A program made the translations under genes and the position numbers. A stretch of DNA of 64,000 bases from Pelagicoccus sp. SDUM812005. Lineage in GTDB: Bacteria; Verrucomicrobiota; Verrucomicrobiia; Opitutales; Opitutaceae. The notes under the pieces were generated by a model that was not told the DNA's origin, made no database searches, and saw only the letters and a list, made by a program, of their open reading frames with translations. The stretch covers positions 62,001 through 126,000 of the forward strand of contig NZ_JARXIA010000004.1 in assembly GCF_031127875.1 (NCBI RefSeq). Reading direction: 5' to 3'. Below are positions 1-8,544 of this stretch, in pieces (position 1 is the stretch's first letter; every line of letters starts with the position of its first letter).

Positions 1-2
1 TG

Positions 3-119
3 CTAAGTGTCGGGTTCTTGATGTATTGGCTTTCCCAGCGCGACCAAAAGGAGGAGCTGGTCGAGGTGAATGACTCCACTGTCCTGGAGTACGAGCGAGA
101 GAAGAAAGAACACGCGTAG
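3..119 (+). CDS. C-terminal fragment of a probable membrane transporter
   Basis: An open frame enters from the left edge and ends at TAG 117-119, giving 38 residues. They start with a hydrophobic stretch (LSVGFLMYWLSQR) and finish with a charged, Glu/Lys-rich tail. A last membrane helix followed by a short acidic-basic cytoplasmic tail is the usual end of sodium:solute symporters, which are common in such loci (another is at 31186-32898). Only the tail is visible, so the family is an inference. The stop is 47 bp before the start of the next gene on the same strand, which suggests one operon. Confidence 0.5.
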   Translation, partial: LSVGFLMYWLSQRDQKEELVEVNDSTVLEYEREKKEHA

Positions 120-166
120 CGTCGTTAGCCAGAGCTTAACGTTTCACCTTTTACCCCTTTTATCCT

Positions 167-1672
167 ATGAGAACCCTGTTTGCCTTTGCCGTCATCTGTT
201 CCCAGTGCTCGCTCCTTCTTGGGGCGAGCGAGATCGAGAAGCTGGAGCAGTCGTTGTCGCTGCCTGATTATTCCTATGCGGGCTACCATCGTTCGGAGCG
301 TCCCATCCCGCATGTGGAGGGGCCGGTGTTTGACGTGGTAGCCTATGGAGCCGTACCCGACGACGAAAAGTCCGACCGCGCCGCGATCCAGGCTGCGGTG
401 GACGCGGCTCAAGAGGCCGGGGGCGGGGTCGTGCTTTTTCCTCCCGGTCGCTTCGAGCTCAATGCCATCGGGGATGTGGATAGCCTGCGTGTGAGCGGTA
501 GCAAGATCGTGTTCCGTGGCGCTGGGGCGGAGAAGGGCGGCAGCATATTGTCAATGAAGGAGGCGATGCCCCCGCCTCCGCCGATGAAGCTATGGATGAG
601 TCCTTACGCCATCGAGGTCGGCGATCGGAGCGAAGACGAGCGGATCGGCAAGATTCTCGCGAATGCAGAGGCCGGCGAACGTCGCATCCAAGTCGAGAAT
701 GCATCCGCTTTGCGGGTGGGGGATTGGATAGCACTGAGGCTGTTGGAGAACGATCCGGATTTCGTGCGTAGCGAGCTCTCGGGCTTCGACCATCCCGAGA
801 CGCGTTGGACAAGCATCTGGCAAAACGGCGTATCCATTTGGGAGAGACATCAGGTCGAGTCGGTTGCCGGAAATGAGGTGGTTCTGACGAGTCCGATCTT
901 CAAGCCGATCGACAGTCGTTACGATTGGTCGGTAGTGCGGTTGTATCCGCTTTCCGAAATCGGATTCGAGTCCTTGCGCTTTGAGGGCTCCTGGACGGAA
1001 CCCTTCGATCACCACCGGTCCTGGCTGGACGATGGCGGGTATTCCATCCTGAAGCTGAACAATGTGGCTAACTCGTGGATACGCGATTGCGTGTTCGTGA
1101 ACCTGAACCGAGTCTGTGTCATCGTTAACTCCGTGCAGGTGACGGTAGCGGACTGTCGCCTTGAGGGTAACCCCGGTCACAATGCGATCAACTTCCAGAG
1201 AAGTTCGTTTTGCTTTATGACTAGGACGCAGGATCTGGCTTCGCATTGGCACAGTCTGGGGGTGTCGAACGAATCGATCGCGAACGTGTTTCTCGACTGT
1301 TTTTGGAATTCGGATACTTGTTTCGAGTCACACTCGTCCCAACCCCGCTACACTCTATTCGACTCCTGTTTTGGCGGATTCATGAAGGGAAGGGGCGGAG
1401 GCGCGGCCTTCAATTTGCCCACCCACATGGAGGGGCTGCTGCTGTGGAACCATCTCAAGACGAATCCAGGCTTGGAGGACTTCCAGTTCGAGCCTTACGG
1501 AGAGACCTACTGGAGAGTTCTGCAGCCAACGATCGTGGGCATGCATGGAACGCCGATCTCCTTTCGGGAGGGACAAGGAGTCGTGGCGGCGCACGGAGCT
1601 CCGGTGGATGGGGGGGCGTTGTTCGAATACCAGTTGGCCCGAAGGCTCGGGCAGAGCGCCGAGCGTGATTGA
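167..1672 (+). CDS. Secreted right-handed beta-helix protein (pectate-lyase-3/GH28-related)
   Basis: 501 residues with a short signal peptide (about residues 1-20, ending LLGAS). Residues about 58-100 carry the hallmark entry of Pectate_lyase_3-type beta-helices: FDVVAYGAVPDDEKSD, then an AAIQAAVDAA helix and a GGGVVLFPPGRF strand. The rest is repetitive in beta-strand pattern, as expected for a parallel beta-helix. Such proteins are polysaccharide lyases or hydrolases acting outside the cytoplasm; the exact substrate cannot be read from sequence. It is a clear paralogue of the protein at 14109-15767 (both have VDYSYAGY or PDYSYAGY, then DDxGAVPDD or the like) and is followed 34 bp later by a sulfatase, so it probably acts on a sulfated glycan. 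No lyase catalytic residues could be assigned with confidence. Confidence 0.8.
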   Translation: MRTLFAFAVICSQCSLLLGASEIEKLEQSLSLPDYSYAGYHRSERPIPHVEGPVFDVVAYGAVPDDEKSDRAAIQAAVDAAQEAGGGVVLFPPGRFELNAIGDVDSLRVSGSKIVFRGAGAEKGGSILSMKEAMPPPPPMKLWMSPYAIEVGDRSEDERIGKILANAEAGERRIQVENASALRVGDWIALRLLENDPDFVRSELSGFDHPETRWTSIWQNGVSIWERHQVESVAGNEVVLTSPIFKPIDSRYDWSVVRLYPLSEIGFESLRFEGSWTEPFDHHRSWLDDGGYSILKLNNVANSWIRDCVFVNLNRVCVIVNSVQVTVADCRLEGNPGHNAINFQRSSFCFMTRTQDLASHWHSLGVSNESIANVFLDCFWNSDTCFESHSSQPRYTLFDSCFGGFMKGRGGGAAFNLPTHMEGLLLWNHLKTNPGLEDFQFEPYGETYWRVLQPTIVGMHGTPISFREGQGVVAAHGAPVDGGALFEYQLARRLGQSAERD

Positions 1673-1706
1673 AGAGCGAAGTGTATAGAAAGGTAGGATA
1701 CGTGAG

Positions 1707-3197
1707 ATGAATCGACGAGGTTTCATAAGTAGCGCGGGCGCCTTGACTGCATTGGGCGCGGTATCGACATTGCCGCAACCCGTGGTGGCGGATCAGGAAA
1801 AGGGCAAACGTCGACCTAATCTCGTGTACGTCTTTCCGGACCAGATGCGCCGTCATGCGATGGGTTTCATGAAGCAGGATCCGGTTCAGACGCCGAATCT
1901 CGATGCCTTCGCCAAGCGCAGCGTGGTGTTGAGCAACGCCTGCAGCACCTATCCCGTGTGCAGCCCCCATCGCGCGTCTCTGCTAACGGGACAGTATCCG
2001 CAAACGACCGGGTTCTATACGAATTGTCGAGGGGATCGCCCTGACCTTTATTTGAAGCCTGAATCGAGATGTCTGACGGATGTCTTGCACGATAGCGGGT
2101 ACCATGTCGGTTATATCGGAAAGTGGCACCTGGAGCGGGGCGCTCCGGGCATGGGCTATGCGTCGCCCTGGGTATCCAAGGGGCGGAGACATAGCATCGA
2201 CTTTTGGCACAGCTGGTGCGACATGCATAGGAATGAAGCCGGCGAACGGATTCCTTGGGAAACCTCGCATTTCCATTTTGGTTACTGGACGAACGAAGCG
2301 GGGCCGGAGGACAGGCTGTTTCCGGGGCCGATCTGGTCGCCCATTTACGAGACCAACGTGGCGATCGACTACATCAACAACCGCAACGGCGAGCGCGACC
2401 CGAGCAAGCCTTTTGCCTTGTTCGTGTCGTGGAATCCTCCCCATAACCCCTACGACAGCGTGCCGAAAAACTATGTCGACAAGTATGACGGGGCGACGAT
2501 CGAGGAACTGCTGAATCGTCCCAACGTTCGTTTCGAAGGGGCAGGCGCGGATAGCCTCAAATATGCCAAGAGCTATTTCGCATCGGTGACCGGCGTCGAC
2601 GATCAGTTCGGGCGCATTTTGAAGGCGATCGAGAAAGCGGGGATCGAGGAGGAGACGGTGATCGTTTTCACCTCGGATCATGGTGAGATGATGGGGAGCC
2701 ACGGCGAGATGGGGAAACCCTACTTCTGGGAGGAGGCCTATGGCGTGCCTTTCATGATTTCGTGGAAAGGGCAGCTGCAGCCGCGCGAGGAAAAGCTGTT
2801 GCTTGGAACCCCGGACATCATGCCGACCTTGCTCGGCTTGTTGGGCTTGGGCGGCGCGATTCCGGATTCGGTAGAAGGCTCCAATTATGTAGACGCCTTG
2901 TTTGATCGGCCCCAAGCGGCGCGGCCGGAGTTCGCCTGGTACTACAATGCCTGGAACGCCCGTGGTGTCAGAACGGATACGGAGTGCTGCTATTTTTATC
3001 GTGGTCAAGGTAGAGGGAATCAGGACCTGTTCTTCGACCTGAAAAATGACCCTTTCCAGCTGGAAAATCTCTCGGCAAAGAACCTCAATCGCATGCGCGA
3101 ACTGGGAAGGGAAACGAAAGCCTGGTTAGCAGGTCTGGACGATCGTTTCGTAGATCGGAAAACGGGCCTCAGCTATTTCGACAGCATTCCCGGCTGA
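1707..3197 (+). CDS. Secreted sulfatase (S1 type, formylglycine)
   Basis: 496 residues. The N-terminus MNRRGFISSAGALTALGAV resembles a Tat-like export signal (RR pair followed by a hydrophobic stretch). The S1 sulfatase core starts near residue 37 (RPNLVYVFPDQMRRH, metal-binding Asp) and the nucleophile motif is C85-S-P-H-R89, matching C-x-P-x-R, in which Cys is oxidised to formylglycine. A further metal-site segment is FTSDHGEMMGSHG (about residues 322-334). The enzyme would remove sulfate esters from a polysaccharide or its oligosaccharides. No maturase gene (FGE or anSME) is seen in the window. It lies 34 bp after the beta-helix gene on the same strand, probably co-transcribed. Confidence 0.93.
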   Translation: MNRRGFISSAGALTALGAVSTLPQPVVADQEKGKRRPNLVYVFPDQMRRHAMGFMKQDPVQTPNLDAFAKRSVVLSNACSTYPVCSPHRASLLTGQYPQTTGFYTNCRGDRPDLYLKPESRCLTDVLHDSGYHVGYIGKWHLERGAPGMGYASPWVSKGRRHSIDFWHSWCDMHRNEAGERIPWETSHFHFGYWTNEAGPEDRLFPGPIWSPIYETNVAIDYINNRNGERDPSKPFALFVSWNPPHNPYDSVPKNYVDKYDGATIEELLNRPNVRFEGAGADSLKYAKSYFASVTGVDDQFGRILKAIEKAGIEEETVIVFTSDHGEMMGSHGEMGKPYFWEEAYGVPFMISWKGQLQPREEKLLLGTPDIMPTLLGLLGLGGAIPDSVEGSNYVDALFDRPQAARPEFAWYYNAWNARGVRTDTECCYFYRGQGRGNQDLFFDLKNDPFQLENLSAKNLNRMRELGRETKAWLAGLDDRFVDRKTGLSYFDSIPG

Positions 3198-3329
3198 GGA
3201 TTCAGCGTGGCTTAATCCTGTCGAGGGCTGGGCCATCGTGCCGATCGCCGTTGAGCAACGTAACTTTTTTGCGCATCCGGGACAGAGACGAAGCTATGAA
3301 GAGCTCCAAAAGCAATGGGACGATTCGAT

Positions 3330-3881
3330 TCACTTCCTCATGCTTTTGCCGGAAAGTTCTCGCAGGTCTGCTTCGCGTTTTTTGTCCCAGTACCCGCAGT
3401 CGAGTTCCAAGAAAACTGAGGTATAGGGGATCGTGAGATCTGTCTTGAGAAGTAAGACGTTGAAGCGTTCCGATGCTCTATCGAGTTGGGCGATGATTTC
3501 GTCATGTGGCATTGCGTTTACAGGGCGACTGCCCAGTAGCTGCTTCAACTGGGCTCGATATTCCTCTACTCCTGGCGAAGCTGATTCGGTAACCAGGTCG
3601 AGCTCTTCGTCGAGCATCGTTACGGCTTGAATGTGCTCAGCTTGGTCGATCTTTTCTAAAACAAATCGAAGGACCTCGATTTGGCCTTCATGGGTGTGAA
3701 TGGTTTCAATTCCCGCCGCGCTTTGTTTCGGGTAAGCGGAATCAGCAACGACGATCCAGTTTCGGTGACCGAATTCGTGAAGTCGTTCACCGAATTCGCT
3801 TTTCCAGTCAGGGCTTTGGGGTTCGTTGCAACCGGAAAGCGTTAGCAGGCTGAGGATAACAACGGGAATGAATCGTCTCAT
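3330..3881 (-). CDS. Lipoprotein with RbsD/FucU-like mutarotase domain
   Basis: 183 residues. A lipoprotein signal is visible (MRRFIPVVILSLLTLSGC, lipobox LSGC at 15-18). The body starts with ERLHEFGHRNWIVVADSAYPKQ, which resembles the GH-x2-x-I-V-x-A-D-x-x-x-P segment of D-ribose pyranase/L-fucose mutarotase proteins, and it ends with a YTSVFLELDCGYW strand where these proteins have their C-terminal YGN-type strand. RbsD/FucU proteins interconvert anomers of sugars, with the GH histidine as catalytic residue. A membrane-anchored, extracytoplasmic version is unusual. It ends the operon just downstream (4 bp) of the GH116 gene. With a fucosidase nearby, fucose is a possible substrate. The family call is from pattern memory; it could be an uncharacterised lipoprotein. 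Confidence 0.6.
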   Translation of the reverse strand: MRRFIPVVILSLLTLSGCNEPQSPDWKSEFGERLHEFGHRNWIVVADSAYPKQSAAGIETIHTHEGQIEVLRFVLEKIDQAEHIQAVTMLDEELDLVTESASPGVEEYRAQLKQLLGSRPVNAMPHDEIIAQLDRASERFNVLLLKTDLTIPYTSVFLELDCGYWDKKREADLRELSGKSMRK

Positions 3882-3885
3882 TTGT

Positions 3886-6800
3886 TTAAAGTTTGATGGT
3901 TACGTTTAGGGACTGCTCTGCCGAAAAGGAAAGTGTCTTGTCTAGCGCGATGAAAACCCGTTCGCCTTCTTGCGTGTATGAGAAGGGAACACTTTTTTTA
4001 TCGAGGCGGACTGTAACTGATTTCGCTTTCCGATTTTTGGATACATCAAAGGCAAGCGACTGAACCTCTAGTTTGCCGTGAACAATGCTTAGGGTTTCGC
4101 TTTGTTCGGAATCGCCCACGTTTTGCGAGAAACTCCCCCATGCTCCTGCGGTTACGAAAGGGGCTTTGAAATTGGAAGGAGTGACCTTTGGCGAAAATGC
4201 GATGTAGTTTCGGGGACCGTGGTATTCGAACCCGGATACGCCTACAAAGTGACCGTAGCTTGCCATGGAGCGAGAGTAGTGGATTCCCCATTCTACTTCT
4301 GACCAAGGGTTTCTTTTTGAGCCATGGTAGCGGTTGTTATGCATGTACCAAATGTGAGCTAGGGACCGGTATGGCATGTCATGCCACATCATCAAGGAGG
4401 AGAGTGCGTATTCGTAGCCATTTTGTGACTCGTTGTTATATGCGGCAAAACGCGGATCCCCGTGCTCGAGCACTTCCGAGCCTCCGTTTGGCCAGGTACA
4501 TGCGATAAATCCTCCTTCGCCCGGCATGGCGTACCAACGTCCGCTTTCATGAACTTCTCGAAAGGGCCCGACGTCGGTAGTGAAGTTGTATTTCCAGAGT
4601 GAGTCGAGAGCTGCCGTTGCTTTCTTAGGGTCGATGATCTCTCCCATGCCGACATGGTAGGCCCAGCTTTGCCCGAGGAGTTGGCTGTATTCGTTTCCTG
4701 AGAACACACCGGGTGAGTTCGGGTGATCTGGGTCCGGCTCGTGAATGAAATACTCGCCATTGAAGAGTTCGTTTTCGATGTAGTCTCGGCCTCTGTCGGC
4801 AATTTCGCGGCAGAAAGAAGCGTATTCGCGGTCTCCCATTTCGTCGGCCATTTCGGCCATGGCCCGTAGCGAAGCTCCGTAGTAGAGGCTGAGCCAAGTG
4901 ATCTTTCCGTACCACTTTGCGTCGAGTGTGTTGTGTTGCGGCCCAGTTAGGATGCCGTCGTGGTCGGCGTCGTTGAGTTGGGTCAAGCCTTGCATCGCCT
5001 TTTTGAGCCCGCCGTAGTTGGCTATCAGGAAGCTGTTGTCTTTGGACATTTGGTGGGCGAGGTAACTGCGAAAAATAATGCCCGCTTGCCCGTCGACTGC
5101 GAGGCCATGTTTAAACCATCGGTACTTGATCGTTCCGTCTTCCTGGAGGGCGCCGCCTTGGGAGACTGGGAGCAGGTCCGTTTTTTCGCGGAGGTTAATC
5201 TCAAGCTCCGGGAAGAGACGCCCCATTGCCTGTACGTAGCTCCAAACGTGCGTACAGGTGCCTTCCCCTTGGTACCCTCCTTCGAACCCGTAGAAGTGGC
5301 GTCCTTCCAAAAGGTGTGAGGTGCTGCTTGCGAGGATCGATGTGTTTAAGAACGTGCGGTCGAGAAACCAGTAGGGCAGGGTCGAATCGTACCACGTGTC
5401 CCTCCAGAGATTCGTTTTGGTTGAAAGCTCTTCGTAGTTGTCGATTACATACTGTGAAACCTCTCTCGCATCCTTGAATTTTTCCGCGTAGTGACGCGTT
5501 TGTCCAGCTATGTCGAGAACGGCGGTCGTGGGGAAGTGCCAGCTCAGCACGAATGTGATTTCTTTCTCTTGGCCTGGCTCAAGCTGGATAGAGCTCGTGA
5601 GGCTCCCGATGAGTTGAGCGTCGGACGCGAGGTCTACCTTAGCTTCGCTTTGGGGCGAAGATTGAGGCGACTTTGCAGGGAGGGCTGCTTGAGCGTCGCC
5701 TTGTGCTTTGCCTCCAATAACGGTGAGGGCCATGCTGCCGTTGTCTCCGACCCGCGTGCGGTCTTCGCCTCTATCGGTAAATGTTATGTCATCGACTGAG
5801 ATGTAGGTCCCCCAAGTGTTTGAAAGCTTGTCGTAAATCTCTATATGAGCTTCCTTCCCTTGGTAGGCTCTCAAGTCGAGCCAGACGGGTTTTAGCGATG
5901 AGGTGGAGGATCCTCCCGCTGCATCGACGGTTTTGCCATCAACGACGGCCCGGATGCCAACGCTTTGAGGATCGGTGTACCCTCCCGTATTTGCTCGAAT
6001 GTACTTACGTTCAACGAGGAAGGGCTGGGAGACGAGGGATCCTGTTGGTTCGCCTTGTTTTAGCTCAGGGCCTTCTCCATCGTACCGACGGGAGTCTGCA
6101 AGGCGTTCACCGCCTAGATGGCGGATGTAGCTGTCCCAATAATTGTAATACGGCTTGCCCTCGTGCCCAAACGCTCGGCCTGAGCGCGTCCAACCCGCGT
6201 AGCCGTCTTCAAAATCTTCGAAAAGGATGTCGGGGCGAGGCGAATCGTCTTCGACACTTTGCTCGATTTCTGCGTAGCTGACCAGTCGAGTGGCTACTTT
6301 ATCCAAATTTTCGATACGATTTACGAGTTTTCCTGAGATTGGATTCTTGGAGCGTTTACGAGATTCAGTGAGCACTGCGTTTTCAAGCCAGCCAGCCAGT
6401 TCGACCTCGGTTGGATGGGAAGAGCGGTTGTGGATCTTGAAATTGAGTATGGTGGCTGGAAGCATCGACTGATCAAGATTCAGCGGGACAAAGGGCGAGT
6501 AGGCTTGCAGGTCGACATCGACTGGAAGCTCTGGATCGCGGTATCGAACTTCCCCGATTGGGTATTGCCCAAGGAACTCGATGTGTTCGATTCCGTTGCG
6601 ATCAAGGATCCTGCTGACGGTTTTTCCGCCACCTCGTGTTTGAACGCGAAAGCCATGCTCGACCATGCGAGCGCCCTTCTCGTTCGGTTTACTGCGGACG
6701 TAGGGGAACTCATAGGCTTCTTCCCCTTTTAATTGCCCCATCTTAAAGTTGAGATTGAATATGTCCCAGAACCAGAGTTTGCCGTCGCCCCCGAGGTAGA

Positions 6801-7038
6801 GCTGGCCCGCAGCGATCCCGCCTACAGGCATGCCGATGTATTCGAAGTTCTTCGAGTTCTCCTTGGTGTAAATCAGCGGAGCGCCGCGATCGATAAGAGT
6901 TTGGGCGAAGCCCTCTGGGAAGTGTTTGACGGTCTCGGTTTTGTTGCTGTCGAGCTTGAGTCGTTCCATAATGTCGACTTGGGGTTCGGCAACGATTTCC
7001 GATGCGAGCATCAGGGACGCGAAAAGCAGTGATTTCAT
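3886..7038 (-). CDS. Secreted GH116-like glycoside hydrolase
   Basis: 1050 residues with a signal peptide (MKSLLFASLMLASEIVAE). Near the N-terminus it has GMPVGGIAAGQLYLGGDGKL, the conserved opening of the GBA2/GH116 N-terminal beta-sandwich domain. The C-terminal half has the (alpha/alpha)6-barrel features: EGTCTHVWSYVQAMGRLFPELE, where the nucleophile region lies, and DADHDGILTGPQHNTLDAKWYG, where the Asp of NTLD aligns with the GH116 acid/base Asp. Family members are beta-glucosidases, beta-xylosidases or N-acetylglucosaminidases with retaining mechanism. A roughly 170-residue segment around residues 270-440 (WDSYIRHLGG to SVDDITFTDRG) looks like an inserted carbohydrate-binding or jelly-roll domain, which explains the large size. 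It is divergent from the AraC gene (101 bp shared promoter region) and upstream of the RbsD/FucU-like lipoprotein. Confidence 0.82.
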   Translation of the reverse strand: MKSLLFASLMLASEIVAEPQVDIMERLKLDSNKTETVKHFPEGFAQTLIDRGAPLIYTKENSKNFEYIGMPVGGIAAGQLYLGGDGKLWFWDIFNLNFKMGQLKGEEAYEFPYVRSKPNEKGARMVEHGFRVQTRGGGKTVSRILDRNGIEHIEFLGQYPIGEVRYRDPELPVDVDLQAYSPFVPLNLDQSMLPATILNFKIHNRSSHPTEVELAGWLENAVLTESRKRSKNPISGKLVNRIENLDKVATRLVSYAEIEQSVEDDSPRPDILFEDFEDGYAGWTRSGRAFGHEGKPYYNYWDSYIRHLGGERLADSRRYDGEGPELKQGEPTGSLVSQPFLVERKYIRANTGGYTDPQSVGIRAVVDGKTVDAAGGSSTSSLKPVWLDLRAYQGKEAHIEIYDKLSNTWGTYISVDDITFTDRGEDRTRVGDNGSMALTVIGGKAQGDAQAALPAKSPQSSPQSEAKVDLASDAQLIGSLTSSIQLEPGQEKEITFVLSWHFPTTAVLDIAGQTRHYAEKFKDAREVSQYVIDNYEELSTKTNLWRDTWYDSTLPYWFLDRTFLNTSILASSTSHLLEGRHFYGFEGGYQGEGTCTHVWSYVQAMGRLFPELEINLREKTDLLPVSQGGALQEDGTIKYRWFKHGLAVDGQAGIIFRSYLAHQMSKDNSFLIANYGGLKKAMQGLTQLNDADHDGILTGPQHNTLDAKWYGKITWLSLYYGASLRAMAEMADEMGDREYASFCREIADRGRDYIENELFNGEYFIHEPDPDHPNSPGVFSGNEYSQLLGQSWAYHVGMGEIIDPKKATAALDSLWKYNFTTDVGPFREVHESGRWYAMPGEGGFIACTWPNGGSEVLEHGDPRFAAYNNESQNGYEYALSSLMMWHDMPYRSLAHIWYMHNNRYHGSKRNPWSEVEWGIHYSRSMASYGHFVGVSGFEYHGPRNYIAFSPKVTPSNFKAPFVTAGAWGSFSQNVGDSEQSETLSIVHGKLEVQSLAFDVSKNRKAKSVTVRLDKKSVPFSYTQEGERVFIALDKTLSFSAEQSLNVTIKL

Positions 7039-7139
7039 TTTGGATTGTTGAGTGAGGCGTAGGGGAATCCTGCTAGTAAATCACAGATTTGGTGTTTTGT
7101 CTTGTTGGATTATGGAGCGTAGGATAGTGCACAATCTTC

Positions 7140-8012
7140 ATGTTGAAGACACACCATGCGCATCTTGCTCTTTGGGGGCAGGAGCTTGCAATGCCGATGA
7201 TCACCCACATGGGAACCAACAATTATCGCCATGCGGTAAAACTGGAGGAGCATTCGCACGTCGGTTTCGAGCTGGTCTTTGCCTTGAAAGGATCGTTGGC
7301 GTATGAGTTGGCGAGTGGAGAATGCATCGAAATTCGTGGCGGCCAGTTTTCCTTTATGCCCCCCAGCGTTGCTCACAGGGGGAGGGGCGGCTACGAGGCT
7401 CCTTGCCAATTTTGTTGGATGATTTTTAACCCGAGACACAGGCAGGCCATAAAAGGGACTCCGTTTACGCGAGAGGAGCTAGGCGAGATTCAGCGGAGGT
7501 ATTCGTCGTTCGAAACATCAGTGGTCGATTACTCGACTAATACGCGAAATGCGCTGCACCGCTTCCGCATGGCGTTTTATGATCATTTCGCGCCGACCCG
7601 ATCAGCCTTGTCACTTCCCTTGTTACGTTCGCTGGCGTGCGAGCTGATTATAGATTCATCGCGTCATCTGGAGCAATTCAGCGTGTCCAAAAAGTCCGAA
7701 TACGGAAAGGCTGCCGCAGAGTATGTGGAAGCGAGGCTTTTTGAACCGGTTTCAGTCAATGAAATTGCCGCGTACTTGGGGTTTAGTGTCAGCCGTACGC
7801 ATGAGCTTTTTAAGGATTATACGGGGCAATCTCCAATCGATTACCATATGCGCCTCCGAGTCCGGGCGGCGCAGAAACGATTGCTCGCCGAATCGGTTGC
7901 TGTCACGCGGATTGCCCATGAATGCGGATTCAGCAGCAGCCAATATTTTTCCAGAATATTTCGACGGTACGTGGGGTTGAGCCCGAGGGAGTACAGGCGG
8001 CAAGGGGATTGA
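7140..8012 (+). CDS. AraC-family transcriptional regulator
   Basis: 290 residues. The N-terminal half (about 25-160) is a cupin-type sensing domain (EEHSHVGFELVFALKGSLAYEL, then GGQFSFMPPSVAH), suited to binding a sugar. The C-terminal 100 residues form the double helix-turn-helix of AraC proteins: SVNEIAAYLGFSVSRTHELF and IAHECGFSSSQYFSRIFRRY, ending GLSPREYRRQ. The gene is divergent from the GH116 operon and 530 bp upstream of the GH141/GH29/sulfatase run, so it most likely senses a breakdown product and activates these genes. The ATG at 7140 was taken because the cupin begins soon after; an internal Met at residue 18 or 20 is possible. Confidence 0.9.
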   Translation: MLKTHHAHLALWGQELAMPMITHMGTNNYRHAVKLEEHSHVGFELVFALKGSLAYELASGECIEIRGGQFSFMPPSVAHRGRGGYEAPCQFCWMIFNPRHRQAIKGTPFTREELGEIQRRYSSFETSVVDYSTNTRNALHRFRMAFYDHFAPTRSALSLPLLRSLACELIIDSSRHLEQFSVSKKSEYGKAAAEYVEARLFEPVSVNEIAAYLGFSVSRTHELFKDYTGQSPIDYHMRLRVRAAQKRLLAESVAVTRIAHECGFSSSQYFSRIFRRYVGLSPREYRRQGD

Positions 8013-8544
8013 CTTTGTTCTAAAAGACTGTCCAACAAGTCGAATTCTTGTTGGGTTGGACCTTGGTCCAGTCCGCGTCGTGCTGACAAGCGGTTTGCAC
8101 GCTTGACGAGGTCCTGAAACAGTGGATTCCACTTCGCCATGCTTATGGGATATGTTGTGGCGAAATGCTGTCCGCCAATGTTCGATTTGTCCTGAAGGTG
8201 GATCTGCTATTTGACCTACCCAAGGCTGGTTGGGAGTGGATGGGGCATACGTAATCCTGCGGTAGAAGGCTACTTTCAAGCTTTGTCATACTGGCAATTC
8301 CAGCTGGAACAGCTTCCAGTTTTGTGGCGTTGTTCTGGAGCGAGCGGTTTGATTGGGTGGCCATTGTTCGGAGATTTTCGTTGAGCTGGGCTGTTGCTTA
8401 TATCGGTGTTCCAGTTCTGCAAAAATCGGAAGCCGGAAGAATGCAACGAGCTGAATCAGGATATGAAGTACTCATTACAGTTTATGATATGAGAGCACAG
8501 CAGCTATGGCTGTTTTCGGAGCGTCGAAAGAGTCGATTACGCTA
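8013..8544. other. Intergenic region between araC and the GH141 gene
   Basis: About 530 bp with no convincing complete gene. It holds a perfect 8 bp stem, 7 nt loop inverted repeat at 8032-8054 (CCAACAAG/CTTGTTGG) 20 bp after the araC stop, without a T tail, which may be a weak terminator. It also holds a TTCCAGCTGGAA palindrome (8298-8309) that overlaps a second near-palindrome GGAACAGCTTCC (8306-8317); the latter recurs as GGAACAGGTTCC upstream of the TonB receptor at 16034. On the minus strand 8140-8010 reads MAKWNPLFQDLVKRANRLSA and further sensible residues before running into araC antisense; this may be a truncated gene remnant, but I cannot name it. Confidence 0.4.
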
